Positions 44,252-55,439 of a DNA stretch of 64,000 nucleotides are shown in pieces (position 1 is the first letter of the stretch; each line of letters starts with the position of its first letter). The DNA comes from Limnephilus marmoratus (Eukaryota; Arthropoda; Insecta; Trichoptera; Limnephilidae). The stretch is from positions 57,619,819 to 57,683,818 of the forward strand of contig OU862908.1 in assembly GCA_917880885.1 (NCBI GenBank), written 5' to 3'. Made by a program: the position numbers and the translations under genes. The notes below the pieces were generated by a model. The model was given only the letters and a program-made list of their open reading frames with translations. It was not told the DNA's origin and ran no database searches.

Positions 44252-45369
44252 TCTTAATATATAAAACAAAGTCGGGTTAGTTACACTATTTATAACTCGA
44301 GAACGGCTGGGCTGATTTTGATGATCTTTGATTTGTTGGATTTGTCTCCGCCTCGGATAGGATAATAACTATTTAAACATCACAAAAGTTAACGAAATAA
44401 ATAGTTATAAAGAAAATTATTTTCCCCATACATTTTGTATGGAACGAATTCTCCTATTTTGAAAGAACTGCAGCAATATTGTGAGGGGTATAATATTGAA
44501 CTGTGCGTGAATTTCAAACATTCAAAAACGTCAAATGTCAATGCGTTGATTGTTGTGCATTTGTTTTTAATCATATAATGCTGCCCTTCTTTCTTACACA
44601 CTCAATGTCAATAGTCGAAAATGAGACAAATGGTGAACGTATGTCTGCACACCTCCAAAGGAAAAATACAATAATTATAATAAATCTCTGAAATGAAACG
44701 CATTTTTTTACATAAGCTCCACACAGGAGGCCCTGAGGAAAATAATTTCTCTCAGGACCTATGTCATCTTAGGGGATGCTGTGTGGAGGATCTTTTTAAG
44801 GAATGGGGAGGATAGAAAGTTCTGGGAAGGAAAAAGGTATGAGGGGTGGGTAGGAATCTGGGGGTCAGTGTGTCCGGGAGTGACGGACGTATGAATCCAT
44901 CCCTCCAACTGTGGTGCAAGACAATGGGTCGAGAGAGTCCGGTTGGAAAGGTCAAAAGGCCTCCCTCAACCAGTCTCTCTCGATCCGGCCCGCCACGCAG
45001 CAGGTGGGCAGGCGCATCAACTGCCAAGACCCGGACATAAGTCACCTCATGAACCCGGGCACCCCTGCTAAATCACCAAACGTAGCGAACCACTTGGGGT
45101 GGTCCATGGTAGAGGTGTTGGTTATTCAATAAATGGTTCCCGGGGCGGCGGCACCCGTATCCGCCTTCCGAATTCCCGTAAGTAATTGTAAAAGTAAGAA
45201 AATCACAAAAATATAAATCCGTACACAACGCCATCTCTGATACTGACAAAAACAAAACACGGACGGTTGCGCATTGATAATTGCTTCATTACGTAATTTT
45301 TAACTTAATAAAAAAACTGAATTTTAGCTATTGATTCTGAGGCGGTACGAAGTTCGTCGGGTCAGCTAG
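44252..45369 (+). mobile_element. Non-autonomous Helitron with family P insertion
   Basis: 5' end A^TCTTAATATATAAAACAAA at 44252, followed by AACTCGAGAACGGCTGGGCT, a signature I recognise from insect non-autonomous Helitrons. 3' end GTACGAAGTTCGTCGGG then GTCAGCTAG^T, ending CTAG at 45366-45369, with the short ACGAA/TTCGT inverted repeat just inside. Most of 44703-45155 is a family P repeat in the opposite orientation. It is oriented opposite to the Rep/Hel gene, so the two are separate elements. Confidence 0.85.
44703..45155 (-). repeat. Family P repeat, longest copy
   Basis: Reference copy. Minus-strand order: GCCGCCGCCCCGGGAACCAT, GAATAACCAACACCTCTACC, GTGGTTCGCTACGTTTGGTG, GGTGCCCGGGTTCATGAGGT, CGGACTCTCTCGACCCATTG, ATACGTCCGTCACTCCCGGA, CCCAGATTCCTACCCACCCC, CCACACAGCATCCCCTAAGA, then two stem-loops (AGAGAAATTATTTTCCTC and CTCCTGTGTGGAG) and a poly(A). 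About 450 bp. Poly(A)-tailed and non-coding, hence SINE-like, but with no tRNA, 7SL or 5S head recognised. Confidence 0.85.
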
Positions 45370-46180
45370 TAACAAAATAAAAATACGTTACGCAACAAAA
45401 AACATTAATTGGTTAAAAATCTTGCAAAATAATCGCAGCGTTATAAAAAAGTATACAATTTATTTCAGTTTTTTTGTAAAAATAAATCATGCAAATTTAT
45501 TTAGAAAATTAGAATTTAAAGAAAAAATATTTTAAAATCAAACAAATTAATAAATACAACAACTGAGTGGGTTACTAAAATATAGCAAAAAAATGTAACA
45601 ACCTTACATATTTGGAATTATTTACATTTTTATTTCATATTATTATTTTGCAAAGGAATTAATGATGGTTGATATCTTTGTGTCGATTACGTTGTTCGTG
45701 ACAAAATGAACTTAAATATTTTATAAAATGGTGTTACAGAAAAAAAAATTAATAGGGGAAATTATGTTAATAATCTAACAAATTATTTGATGCATTAAAA
45801 AGTGTTCAAATCGATTGCTTTGTCGCAGTGACGGAATTGGTTTATTTATGGTAGTGACTGTCGCAATGACACACATAAATGACAATAAATTTAGAGAAAT
45901 GTCTCTGCATTAATAAGTACCATAAATAATATCTGTTATTTCGAATTTGATATACGTTTGACAGCAGGTAAGATTTGGCATGATTCTATTGAAAATAGTA
46001 ATTATATTTGCACGTCTAATTTGCAGTTGTTTTTTTCTTTCTTGGGGTTCTGGTATGAGCGATCGATAACGATTGATGGGATAACTTTCGGTAATTGTCA
46101 TTTCCTAGCGTGATTGCAGATCGCTAACTAATAAATAATATTTTTAACTTTAAACCTCAAATTGTAATATTCAATTAAAT
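45370..46180. other. No confident gene; AT-rich
   Basis: One 63-codon minus-strand ORF (46101-45910) has less biased composition than its surroundings (MTITESYPINRYRSLIPE start). It matches no family I know and has no clear partner exons. Confidence 0.3.
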
Positions 46181-46301
46181 GAAGATAATATTAGCGAAAC
46201 TCAATTGAAAATCTGGAGACAGAAAATCTGAAAAAGACCAGAAATGCCAATATATTTTTCTGTCTCCAGATTTTCGATTGAATTTCGCTAATATTGTCTT
46301 C
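46181..46301. repeat. Foldback element, 46-bp arms
   Basis: 46181-46226 and 46256-46301 are reverse complements at about 43 of 46 positions, with a 29-bp loop. The arms begin GAAGATAATATTAGCGAAAC and reach CTGGAGACAGAAAA. The predicted hairpin is near-perfect. It could be a very small MITE or a precursor-like hairpin. Confidence 0.85.
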
Positions 46302-46493
46302 AGTTACTCAAAGTGATGGCATTATTTATTTTATTAAAAGACAAATAACTTTGTTTACATCACTTTATTTTATACACAATATCACTTTTTTTATACAAAG
46401 CAAATAGCAAATAATTACCGTTATTCCATTAAATTTACAAAAATGAGCTATATACTCTGTTTGGAGTTAAGTGTCACAAAATTTATAAAATTG

Positions 46494-46737
46494 GAAGACT
46501 TTGGTGGCTGGGTCATGTAGAGAGAATGAGTGAGCATCAAGCACCAAAGTCCCTGCGGAACTCAAGACCGATAGGGCGGAGGAGCCTGGGAAGATCAAGA
46601 TTAAGATGTGGAGCGACAACGTCCTCAAAGATATAACTACCTTGGAGCTTCTAAACTGAACAGAGCTGGCTCAAAACCGAGATGAGTTGAGGAAGACCCA
46701 CCGGGGGTTGTAAAGCCAAGAGTGATGAAGATAATGA
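46494..46737 (+). pseudogene. Non-LTR RT C-terminal tail
   Basis: Reads LWWLGHVERMSEHQAPKSLR-like text, then GRRSLGRSRLRCG, corresponding to 'LRWLGHVeRM' and 'GRRsrGRPrlRW.d' tails of insect RTs. It ends in a GATGA-rich tail near 46720-46735. Stops follow within 30 codons. 5'-truncated. Confidence 0.75.
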
Positions 46738-46983
46738 TTCCACTAAATTAATAGACCAAATACTAAATAAAAAAAATGAAACAGAATTTTTTTAAACCTT
46801 ATATCTACTCTTATGCTAAAGATATAAATAAGTAATGGCGTAGAATTCTATTTGTTGATATGGTACCCCAAAAATAATAAGTACATACTAACATTCCCAA
46901 TATTATTTAACCAGCATTTTATATGAATAATAAATTAAAGAAATACATCCTTAACAACAAAGATAGCGACATTAAAACAAAAA

Positions 46984-47475
46984 ATCAGGTATTTATAAAC
47001 TCAATGTAAGGATTTAAATTTTTTTATGTAGGTAAAACTAACAGAAATTTTGAGGTAAGAGTAAAGAACATTTCAGGGCTTTAAATGATAATAGTGAATC
47101 TGAGATCGCAGATCATTTATTAAAAAAAGGTCATACATTTGATACACGCTTAGGACTTAAAATAGTACATATGGGTTATATAATAATATTTCTGAAATCT
47201 TATAAATAAGGAAAAATGTTAATATGAAAACAGATAATTAATAAGCAAAAAAAAAATTATAAATCTTCTTTTGAATAATTTCTCAGTTAACCGGTCTTTC
47301 CATGCTAACGATATTGTAATTCCTAATTTCAATAAACTTCCCCCACTCTTACCTCTCCCCCTTCTTTTTACATCTTCCCTTGTTATCTAATCTGTATTTA
47401 ATTTGTGACTTCAGTGTACATTAATGTGAACATTGTTCACGAAACATGTAGACTGTGTAAAATAACTTATAATAA
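46984..47475 (+). pseudogene. Penelope-like element: GIY-YIG endonuclease remnant and 3' end
   Basis: SGIYKLN near 46985 and, after frame slips, FYVGKTNRNFEVRVKEHFRA (from about 47022), SEIADHLLKKGHTFD and LGLKIVHM. This is the GIY-YIG nuclease pattern (GIY, then YVG, then R..EH) that ends Penelope-like retroelement ORFs. Downstream, GTGAACATTGTTCAC followed by GAAACATGTAG at about 47426-47452 resembles the hairpin-GAAAC part of a Penelope-type hammerhead. Multiple frameshifts; inert. Confidence 0.75.
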
Positions 47476-47752
47476 AATAAAAACGATTGTAGTCTTATTT
47501 TATAGATAGAGCTGTATTGAATTCCTTTTGGAGAAAAAATCACCGGGCATTTGTTATTGAATTTAATGAACTTGTTGCATTGAATGTCAACACACAACAG
47601 AACAATATATGTAATTTGGAAATAAATCCTTCATTTTTACTGGCTGCATGACTAAAGGTAAAATTATTGAACTATTTTTGGAAAAATTCTGTTAAATAAA
47701 TAAATATGACTGTCATATAGCATGAAATTGATTCATTATTCTTACTTTCCAG

Positions 47753-47882
47753 CGATACCAATTACATCAACTTCAGCAGAGATGAGAATTGTTGGATGCC
47801 AAGGTTAAGTGAAAAAGCTCTAAAATCTAGCAGCTCGGTAGCACTAAAAACAAACGTAATCATTTCAGCTACGTTACGTTAG
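47753..47882 (+). other. Exon-like open segment with splice acceptor
   Basis: Preceded by TTATTCTTACTTTCCAG, a good 3' splice site with pyrimidine tract. In the second phase it reads DTNYINFSRDENCWMPRLSE and on for 42 codons to a TAG at 47880. It is not repetitive in this window. It could be a terminal coding exon of a host gene or chance; no upstream exon was recognised. Confidence 0.25.
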
Positions 47883-48229
47883 GCGTATACGAAAGGCCCT
47901 TGAGCATCAATCAATACTGCAAAATACCGGGATTTGATGAATGTATATGTGACAAAAATATTATGATGAAGAAGACGTTATAATAATATAAATAATATTT
48001 TTTGTAATTTTATTATGTATTTATAAATAAGAAAAAGGTGTGAGCTTACAAAAATTATTGTAATATTTTTCTTTAATTAAAATAATTATAATTTTCTAAA
48101 ATGTTTTTTAATGTATTTTTTTTTTGGTACATTTAATATAAAAAAGTATTATTTTTCCAATAAAATTTTATTATTCAAATAATATAAGGCACACAGTAGG
48201 TTGAGTTGAAAAAAACAAATACACTCATT

Positions 48230-48315
48230 CACATTTATACATACTCTCTAATTATTCTGACTCTTGACATGGCCCAGCTCAAGTATCTGATTCACTTAAT
48301 TGTTCTATGGCTACA
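48230..48315 (-). pseudogene. Short RT 3'-end fragment
   Basis: The minus strand matches the nucleotide sequence of 3560-3660: AAGTGAATCAGATACTTGAG, GGCCATGTCAAGAGTCAGAA. Third copy of that LINE family. Confidence 0.7.
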
Positions 48316-48335
48316 TGTACTTATTTCAGATTTCA

Positions 48336-49080
48336 TCAATAATTGACAATGCAGACTGATCATCTTCGTTTTACAGTAGGTACACACACATTTTATCTGT
48401 TTTGTCATATTGTCGGCATATTCAGCTCCTGTAAACAAATAATCCACTTAATGAAATAATTAAAATTTTATTGTGGTAAAAACAAAGTGTTTTAATTATT
48501 TCATTAATAAAATGGTGCCACAAAGTGAATTTGCTAAATTTGAAGAAATAATCCACTGTTAGGTTGGAATAATAATAATGTTGTATAAAGTGCCATTTTT
48601 GTAAAAAATCACCTTTTGTTTACCACTAACTGACCGTAGGATGGTAAATTATTTTTTGTCACAATTATATTTTATAAAAGTAGTTTTATATTTCATAGTT
48701 TTAATTTTTGCATTGCGCTCTTTATAGCCATTGCAAGATATCATACGTCAACGATTGCAATAGAACGATATATTTAAGCCAGTTTTCTATCATTTTTATT
48801 TATACCTTGATATATCGCATATCCTTCATTAATTGACAATGCAGGCTGACACATGCTACATTATCTTATCTATTTTGTCGTATTGTCGGCATATGATTTC
48901 AATAGAACGATATATTTAAGCCAGTTTTCTATCATTTGTGGAAAAGTGTATTTTTACCTTGATATATCGCATATCCTTCAATAATTGACAATGCAGGCTG
49001 GCTTAGCTAGGTACATTATCTTATCTATTTTGTCGTATTGTCGGCATATTCAGACCTGTAAACAAATAATCCACTGTTAG
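48336..49080 (+). repeat. Degenerate tandem repeat (~142 bp)
   Basis: Two adjacent units start at 48758 and 48900 with CAATAGAACGATATATTTAA and contain CCTTGATATATCGCATATCC, AATTGACAATGCAGGCTG and TTTTGTCGTATTGTCGGCAT. A half unit lies at 48336-48440. The block ATCCACTGTTAGGTT follows twice. Confidence 0.75.
48449..48506. repeat. Perfect 17-bp inverted repeat
   Basis: TAATGAAATAATTAAAA at 48449-48465 and its exact complement at 48490-48506, with a 24-bp loop. Confidence 0.8.
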
Positions 49081-49866
49081 GTTAATAATATAATATTGTG
49101 TACCAAAAACCTAATAATTTGAGATGAGAGATGTAACAACTCAACATAATTATATTTTTTATGTAGAACTATCAAAGAAAGTGACGTACGCAGCATAATA
49201 AATGTTTTTTTCTCACCTGTCAAACACATCGCGTCAAATACTACAAAAAATATCGAAGTACAGTCTTCCAAACTGCAATATTCGCATGTCCGTCTATTTA
49301 AAATGGACCTAACTAAATAAATCTTAACGTGCATCACACGAAAAAACAAATTTTGAATTAATACACACAGTCGACATCATAAATAAACCAATCCCGTCGA
49401 CATGTCGGGTTTTTTCTTCCAGTGATGCCATAATATGGCAAACAAAAAAAACATGTTTCAGGGCAAAAAGTTAAAAATAAACCAAAATTTCTGTCCACAT
49501 TTTATTGAGAATTTAAATAATAAAACAACATCTGCTAGAAATAATACATATTTATATATATTTGGTATAATAAATAAAATAATAAATATAATAAATAAAC
49601 CAAATATATATATACATATTAAATTTACCTCCGAATAATAGAAAAAAAAATTACGTTTAAAAAAAAAACACAAAAAACACCCTTCAAATAAGTTTTTATT
49701 AAAGTTTTTCTTTTATCAAACATAATTTGTAATACACCATTTTACCAATTAGTGTGGGAACCTTATTAAAGTTATATGAAAAATTTCAAGCATTTTGATC
49801 CCATATTGAACTGAACTCGGCATTCCAAAACCGCGAACCTGGTAACACTCAAAACAAATTATATAT
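49081..49866. other. No recognised feature
   Basis: Very AT-rich; AAT-type microsatellite near 49568-49597 and A-runs near 49640-49670. ORFs here are low-complexity translations. Confidence 0.4.
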
Positions 49867-50453
49867 ATTTGCAATACTACCGAAATAAGTAGGTACCTAC
49901 CCGAAATGAATAACGTGTTAATTTGAACTGGCCAGGAATATTTAAACTTCCGATGGAATCTGTGAGCGCGTGTTTTGATGGAAACAACCTTACCTTAGTA
50001 TTTATTGCATTAAAACCTAGTTCGTTGTGTAGGTACCCATTCAGGTAGGTACCTGCGCATTTCCTTAGATTCCGGCAATCTTTGCTTTTTTCATCATATT
50101 TGCAATACTACCGAAGTAAGTAGGTACCTACCCCGAATGAAAAACGTGTTAATTTGAACTGGCCAGCAATAATTAAACTTCCGATGGAATCTGTGAGCAC
50201 GTGTTTTGATGATTTTTTTTGGGAAAATTTCGAGTTTTGTCAGCATCTCCTGACGTATTTTATATGAGAATCATATGTTTTATTGGTGTTAAAAGTTGCG
50301 GAATCTATCCGGCTATCGTATTTTCAAAAAACATCTAGCCCAGAATCGGTTTTTCGGCGGTAATGTCGTTTTCCGAAAAACAACGACCGAAACCGCCGAG
50401 AGTTCCGTTTTGTTAGGCTAAAAATTTGACATCTAAGATTTTGACCATAGACC

Positions 50454-50480
50454 TAGCATTTTCCTTTGAGGAAAATGCTA
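50454..50480. repeat. Perfect 12-bp stem hairpin before a T-run, copy 1
   Basis: TAGCATTTTCCT, loop TTG, then the exact complement, followed by AGTCTTTTTTT. Repeated identically at 55003-55029 in the homologous place of another unit. It is degraded at about 52755. Confidence 0.85.
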
Positions 50481-50885
50481 AGTCTTTTTTTGTCATTTTT
50501 TTTTTGAAACGCTATCTGTCGGCGGGAAATACAACCGAGCCGAATCGAGTGATTCGAGTAGAGCTTCTAGTTTTCGCCGCCGATTCGTATCGGAGAATAA
50601 ATCCCTGTATATATTTCATTTTGTCGAAAAAAAAGTGCTTACAGTTTTCATTCGGAATTTGCTTCAACCGAAAGTGAACCTTGAGGTGGGTGAAACGCAA
50701 AGGGCGTACTGGTCGTTTTTGCGTCAACGAAAAAGTGCGCGGAAAAAGACCTTTCCCAAAACCAAGCATTAATATATATACTAGGTTTTGCCCGTTGCAG
50801 AAGCAACTGACGGGTTTAAACACTATGCGATTTGACGTGTGAACGTGGATGAAGCGAGGAAGAGTGTGTGTTAAATTAAATATAT

Positions 50886-51815
50886 GAAGAAACCTGAGGT
50901 TACAGTGAACTTGCAACGCATGCCGGGTACCCGTTGTATATAATGTTATGTAGTGCAGCGCTTGCATTAAAATGTAATTTCCCAGGAATTGGAATGGAAC
51001 CATTACAGTTAAGTTGACCCCGAGGTTACAGTGACCTTGCAACGCATGCCGAGTAACCGTTGTATATTATGCTATAAATTGCAGGCGCTTGCATTAAAAT
51101 TTTATTTCCCGGGAATCGGGATGAAACCATTACAGTAAAGTTGACCCCTAGGTTACAGTGACCTTGCAACGCATACCGGGTACCCGTTGTATATAATGTT
51201 ATATAGTGCAGGCGCTTGCTTTAAAATGTTATTTCCCGGGAATTGGGATGGAACCATTACAGTTAAGTTGACCCCGAGGTTACAGTGACCTTGCAACGCA
51301 TGCCGTGTACCCGTTGTATATTATGTTATAAATTGCAGGCGCTTGCATTAAAATTTTATTTCCCGGGAATTGGGATGAAACCATTACAGTAAAGTTGACC
51401 CCTAGGTTACAGTGACCTTGCAACGCATGCCGGGTACCCGTTGTATATAATGTTATATAGTGCAGGCGCTTGCATTATAATGTAGTTTCCGGGGACTTGG
51501 GATGGAACCATTAGAGTTTAGTTGACCCTGAGGTTAAAGTGGCCTTGCAACGCATGCCGGGTACCCGTAGTATATAATGTTACATAGTGCAGGCGCTTGC
51601 ATTATAATGTAGTTTCCCAGGACTTCGGATGGAAACATTACAGTTTTATTGACCCCGAGGTTAAAGCGGCCTTGCAACGCATGCCGGGTACCCGTTGTAT
51701 ATAATTTTATAAAGTGCATAATTTTATAATGTTGTTTCCCGGGACTTGGTAGGGAACCATTACGGTTTAGTTGACCCCGAAGTTAAAGTGGCCTCGCAAC
51801 GCATGCCGGGTACCG
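50886..51815 (-). repeat. Minisatellite T, eight units (~124 bp)
   Basis: Anchors AACGCATGCCG or close variants near 50925, 51045, 51168, 51296, 51423, 51555, 51676 and 51798. This subtype lacks the GCGTTTGCAAG insert, hence the shorter period than at 58 kb. Each unit retains GGTACC and TTCCC[AG]GG-type palindromes. Confidence 0.85.
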
Positions 51816-53179
51816 CAGTTTAGCAGTGCAAAATTTCATTATGCCGGAGCTCACTATTGTAGTTGTATTGTATTTCATTTTGCAAGTGTAAGTACTAAGT
51901 AGGTACTTTGTTGTAATATTTCACCAAAACGACGCCATTATGCTGTTGAGCATAAAATAATTTTCACTACAAATAAATTCATTCAATATCATGTTTTGAT
52001 TTTTAAATGAAAAAAGTCCCCGCAAGTAAGTACCTACCTAGAACACGCGTAATGTATATATATATATACAATGTTCAAATAGAACACACTTAAAAATAAA
52101 AAAAATTGACAATTCTTTAAATTTTTCTAGTAAATTTTCAGTTCTATAAAGTTCCGTTCGAGTTCTGTAATTATTTCAGTTTTGTGATGTAACTGGTCTG
52201 TAATGATAAAACAATAGAATTTGAGTAGAACCATCACAGAACGTGAAAATTAACTTTAAAAAAGTTCAATTATTCTGTATCATCGAAACAACCTTACCTT
52301 AGTATTTATTGCATTAAAACCTAATTCGTTGTGTAGGTACCCATTCAGGTAGGTACCTGCGCATTTCCTTAGATTGCGGCAATCTTAGCTTTTTTCATCA
52401 TATCTGCAATACTACCGAAATAAGTAGGTACCTACCCCGAATGAACAACGTGTTAATTTGACTGGCCAGCAAATATTTAAACTTCCGATGGAATCTGTGA
52501 GCGCGTATTTTGATGATTTTTTTTCGGAAAATTTCGAGTTTTGTCAGCATCTCCTGACGTATTTTATATGAGAATCATATGTTTTATTGGTGTTAAAAGT
52601 TGCGGAATCTATCCGGCTATCGTATTTTCAAAAAACATCTAGCCCGGAATCGGTTTTTCGGCGGTAATGTCGTTTTCCGAAAAACAACGACCGAAACCGC
52701 CGAGAGTTCCGTTTTGTTAGGCTAAAAATTTGACATCTGAGATCCTGACCTATGTCAATATAGCATTTTCCTTTGTGAAATTAGCGGGTTTTTTCCTTAA
52801 TTTTTTTTTTCAAACGCCGTCTGTCGGCGGGAAATATAATCGAGTGATTCGAGTAGAGCTTCTAGTTTTCGCCGCCGATTCGTATAGGAGAATAAATCCC
52901 TGTATATATTTCATTTTGTCGGAAAAAAATTACCCCCAGTTTCCATTCGGAATTTGCTTCAACCGAAAGTGAACCTTGAGGTGGGTGAAACGCAAAGGGC
53001 GTACTGGTCGTTTTTGCGTCGACGAAAAAGTGAGCTTTTCCCGACCTACCCCAAAACTAAACAATACTATATATACTAGGTTTTGCCCGTTGCAGAAGCA
53101 ACTGACGGGTTAAGACACTATGCGATTTGACGTGTGAACGTGGATGAAGCGAGGAGGAGTGTGTGTTAAATTAAATATA

Positions 53180-53995
53180 TGAAGAAACCTGAGTTCACAG
53201 TGGCCTTGCAACGCATGCCGGGTACCCGTTGTATATAATGTTATGTAGTGCAGCGCTTGCATTAAAATGTAATTTCCCAGGAATTGGAATGGAACCATTA
53301 CAGTTAAGTTGATCCCGAGGTTACAGTGACCTTGCAACGCATGCCGAGTAACCGTTGTATATCATGTTATATATTGCAGGCACTTGCTTTAAAATATTAT
53401 TTCCCGGGAATTGGGATGGAACCATTACAGTTAAGTTGACCCCGAGGTTACAGTGACCTTGCAACGCATGCCGTGTACCCGTTGTATATTATGTTATAAA
53501 TTGCAGGCGCTTGCATTAAAATTTTATTTCCCGGGAATCGGGATGAAACCATTACAGTAAAGTTGACCCCTAGGTTAAAGTCGCCTTGCAACGCATACCG
53601 GGTACCCGTTGTATATAATTTTATATAGTGCAGGTGCTTGCATTATAATGTAGTTTCCCGGTACTTGGGATGGAACCATTATAATTAAGTTGACCCCGAG
53701 GTTACAGTGACCTTGCAACGCATGCCGGGTACCCGTTGTATATACTGTTATATAGTGCAGGCGCTTGCATTATAATGTAGTTTCCCAGGACTTCGGATGG
53801 AAACATTACAGTTTTATTGACCCCGAGGTTAAAGCGGCCTTGCAACGCGTGCCGGGTACCCGTTGTATATAATTTTATAAAGTGCATAATTTTATAATGT
53901 TGTTTCCCGGGACTTGGTAGGGAACCATTACGGTTTAGTTGACCCCGAAGTTAAAGTGGCCTCGCAACGCATGCCGGGTACCCGCTGTATATAAT
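53180..53995 (-). repeat. Minisatellite T, seven units
   Basis: Anchors near 53211, 53336, 53463, 53591, 53717, 53844 and 53969. The last two units match those at the end of the 51-kb and 63-kb arrays, which shows the array edges are homologous. Confidence 0.85.
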
Positions 53996-55002
53996 TAATT
54001 TATTTACGCACAAATAGTCCATTAACAATAACAATCGGTTGCACGGTTTAGCAGTGCAAAATTTCATTATGCCGGAGCTCACTATTGTAGTTGTATTGTA
54101 TTTCATTTTGCAAGTGTAAGTACTAAGTAGGTACTTTGTTGTAATATTTCACCAAAACGACGCCATTATGCTGTTGAGCATGAAATAATTTTCACTATAA
54201 ATAAATTCATTCAATATCATGTTTTGATTTTTAAATGAAAAAAGTCCCTGGAAGTAAGTACCTACCTAGAACACGCGTAATTATTTTTTTTATTTAACAA
54301 TGTCCAAATAGAACACACTTATAAAAAAAAAATATAATTAATAAAAAAAAATTGTCAATTCTTAAAATTTTTCTAGTAAATTTTCAGTTCTAGAAAGTTC
54401 CGTTCGAGTTCTGTAATTATTTCAGTTTTGTGATGTAACTGGCCTATATTGAGAAAAAACAGAATTTCAGTAGAAGCAACTCAGAACGTGAAAATTAACT
54501 TAAAAAAAGTTGAATTATTCAGTATCATCGAAACAACCTTACCTTAGTATTTATTGCATTAAAACCTAATTCGTTGTGTAGGTACCCATTCAGGTAGGTA
54601 CCTGCACGTTTCCTTAGATTCCGGCAATCTTTGCTTTTTTCATCATATTTGCAATACTACCGAAATAAGTAGGTACCTACCCCGAATGAAAAACGTGTTA
54701 ATTTGAACTGGCCAGGAATATTTAAACTTCCGATGGAATCTGTGAGCACGTGTTTTGACGATTTTTTATCGGAAAATTTCGAGTTTTGTCAGCATCTCCT
54801 GACGTATTTTATATGAGAATCATATGTTTTATTGTTATCAAAAGTTGCGGAATCTTTCCGGCTTTCGTATTTTTTAAAAACATCTAGCCCGGAATCGTTT
54901 TTTCGGCGGCAATGTCGTTTTCCGAAAAACAACGACCCAAACCGCCGAGAGTTCCGTTTTGTTAGGCTAAAAATTTGACATCTAAGATTTTGACCATAGA
55001 CC

Positions 55003-55029
55003 TAGCATTTTCCTTTGAGGAAAATGCTA
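55003..55029. repeat. Perfect 12-bp stem hairpin before a T-run, copy 2
   Basis: Same sequence as 50454-50480, including the following T-run. Confidence 0.85.
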
Positions 55030-55439
55030 AGTCTTTTTTTGTCATTTTTTTTTTGAAACGCTATCTGTCGGCGGGAAATACAACCGAGCCGAATCGAGTG
55101 ATTCGAGTAGAGCTTCTAGTTTTCGCCGCCGATTCGTATCGGAGAATAAATCCCTGTATATATTTCATTTTGTCGAAAAAAAAGTGCTTACAGTTTTCAT
55201 TCGGAATTTGCTTCAACCGAAAGTGAACCTTGAGGTGGGTGAAACGCAAAGGGCGTACTGGCCGTTTTTGCGTCGACGAAAAAGTGAGCTTTTCCCGACC
55301 TACCCCAAAACCAAGCATTAATATATATACTAGGTTTTGCCCGTTGCAGAAGCAACTGACGGGTTTAAACACTATGCGATTTGACGTGTGAACGTGGATG
55401 AAGCGAGGAGGAGAGTGTGTTAAATTAAATATATGAAGA

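Noticed and set aside
44252..45369. 5' end of the Rep/Hel Helitron
   Set aside because: This element has both its own 5' TC and 3' CTAG on the opposite strand, so it is a separate insertion.
50426..50677. 83-codon ORF identical at 54975-55226 and similar at 52730
   Set aside because: Identity follows from duplication of the array unit; the frame is not kept in the third copy and runs across the hairpin and T-run.
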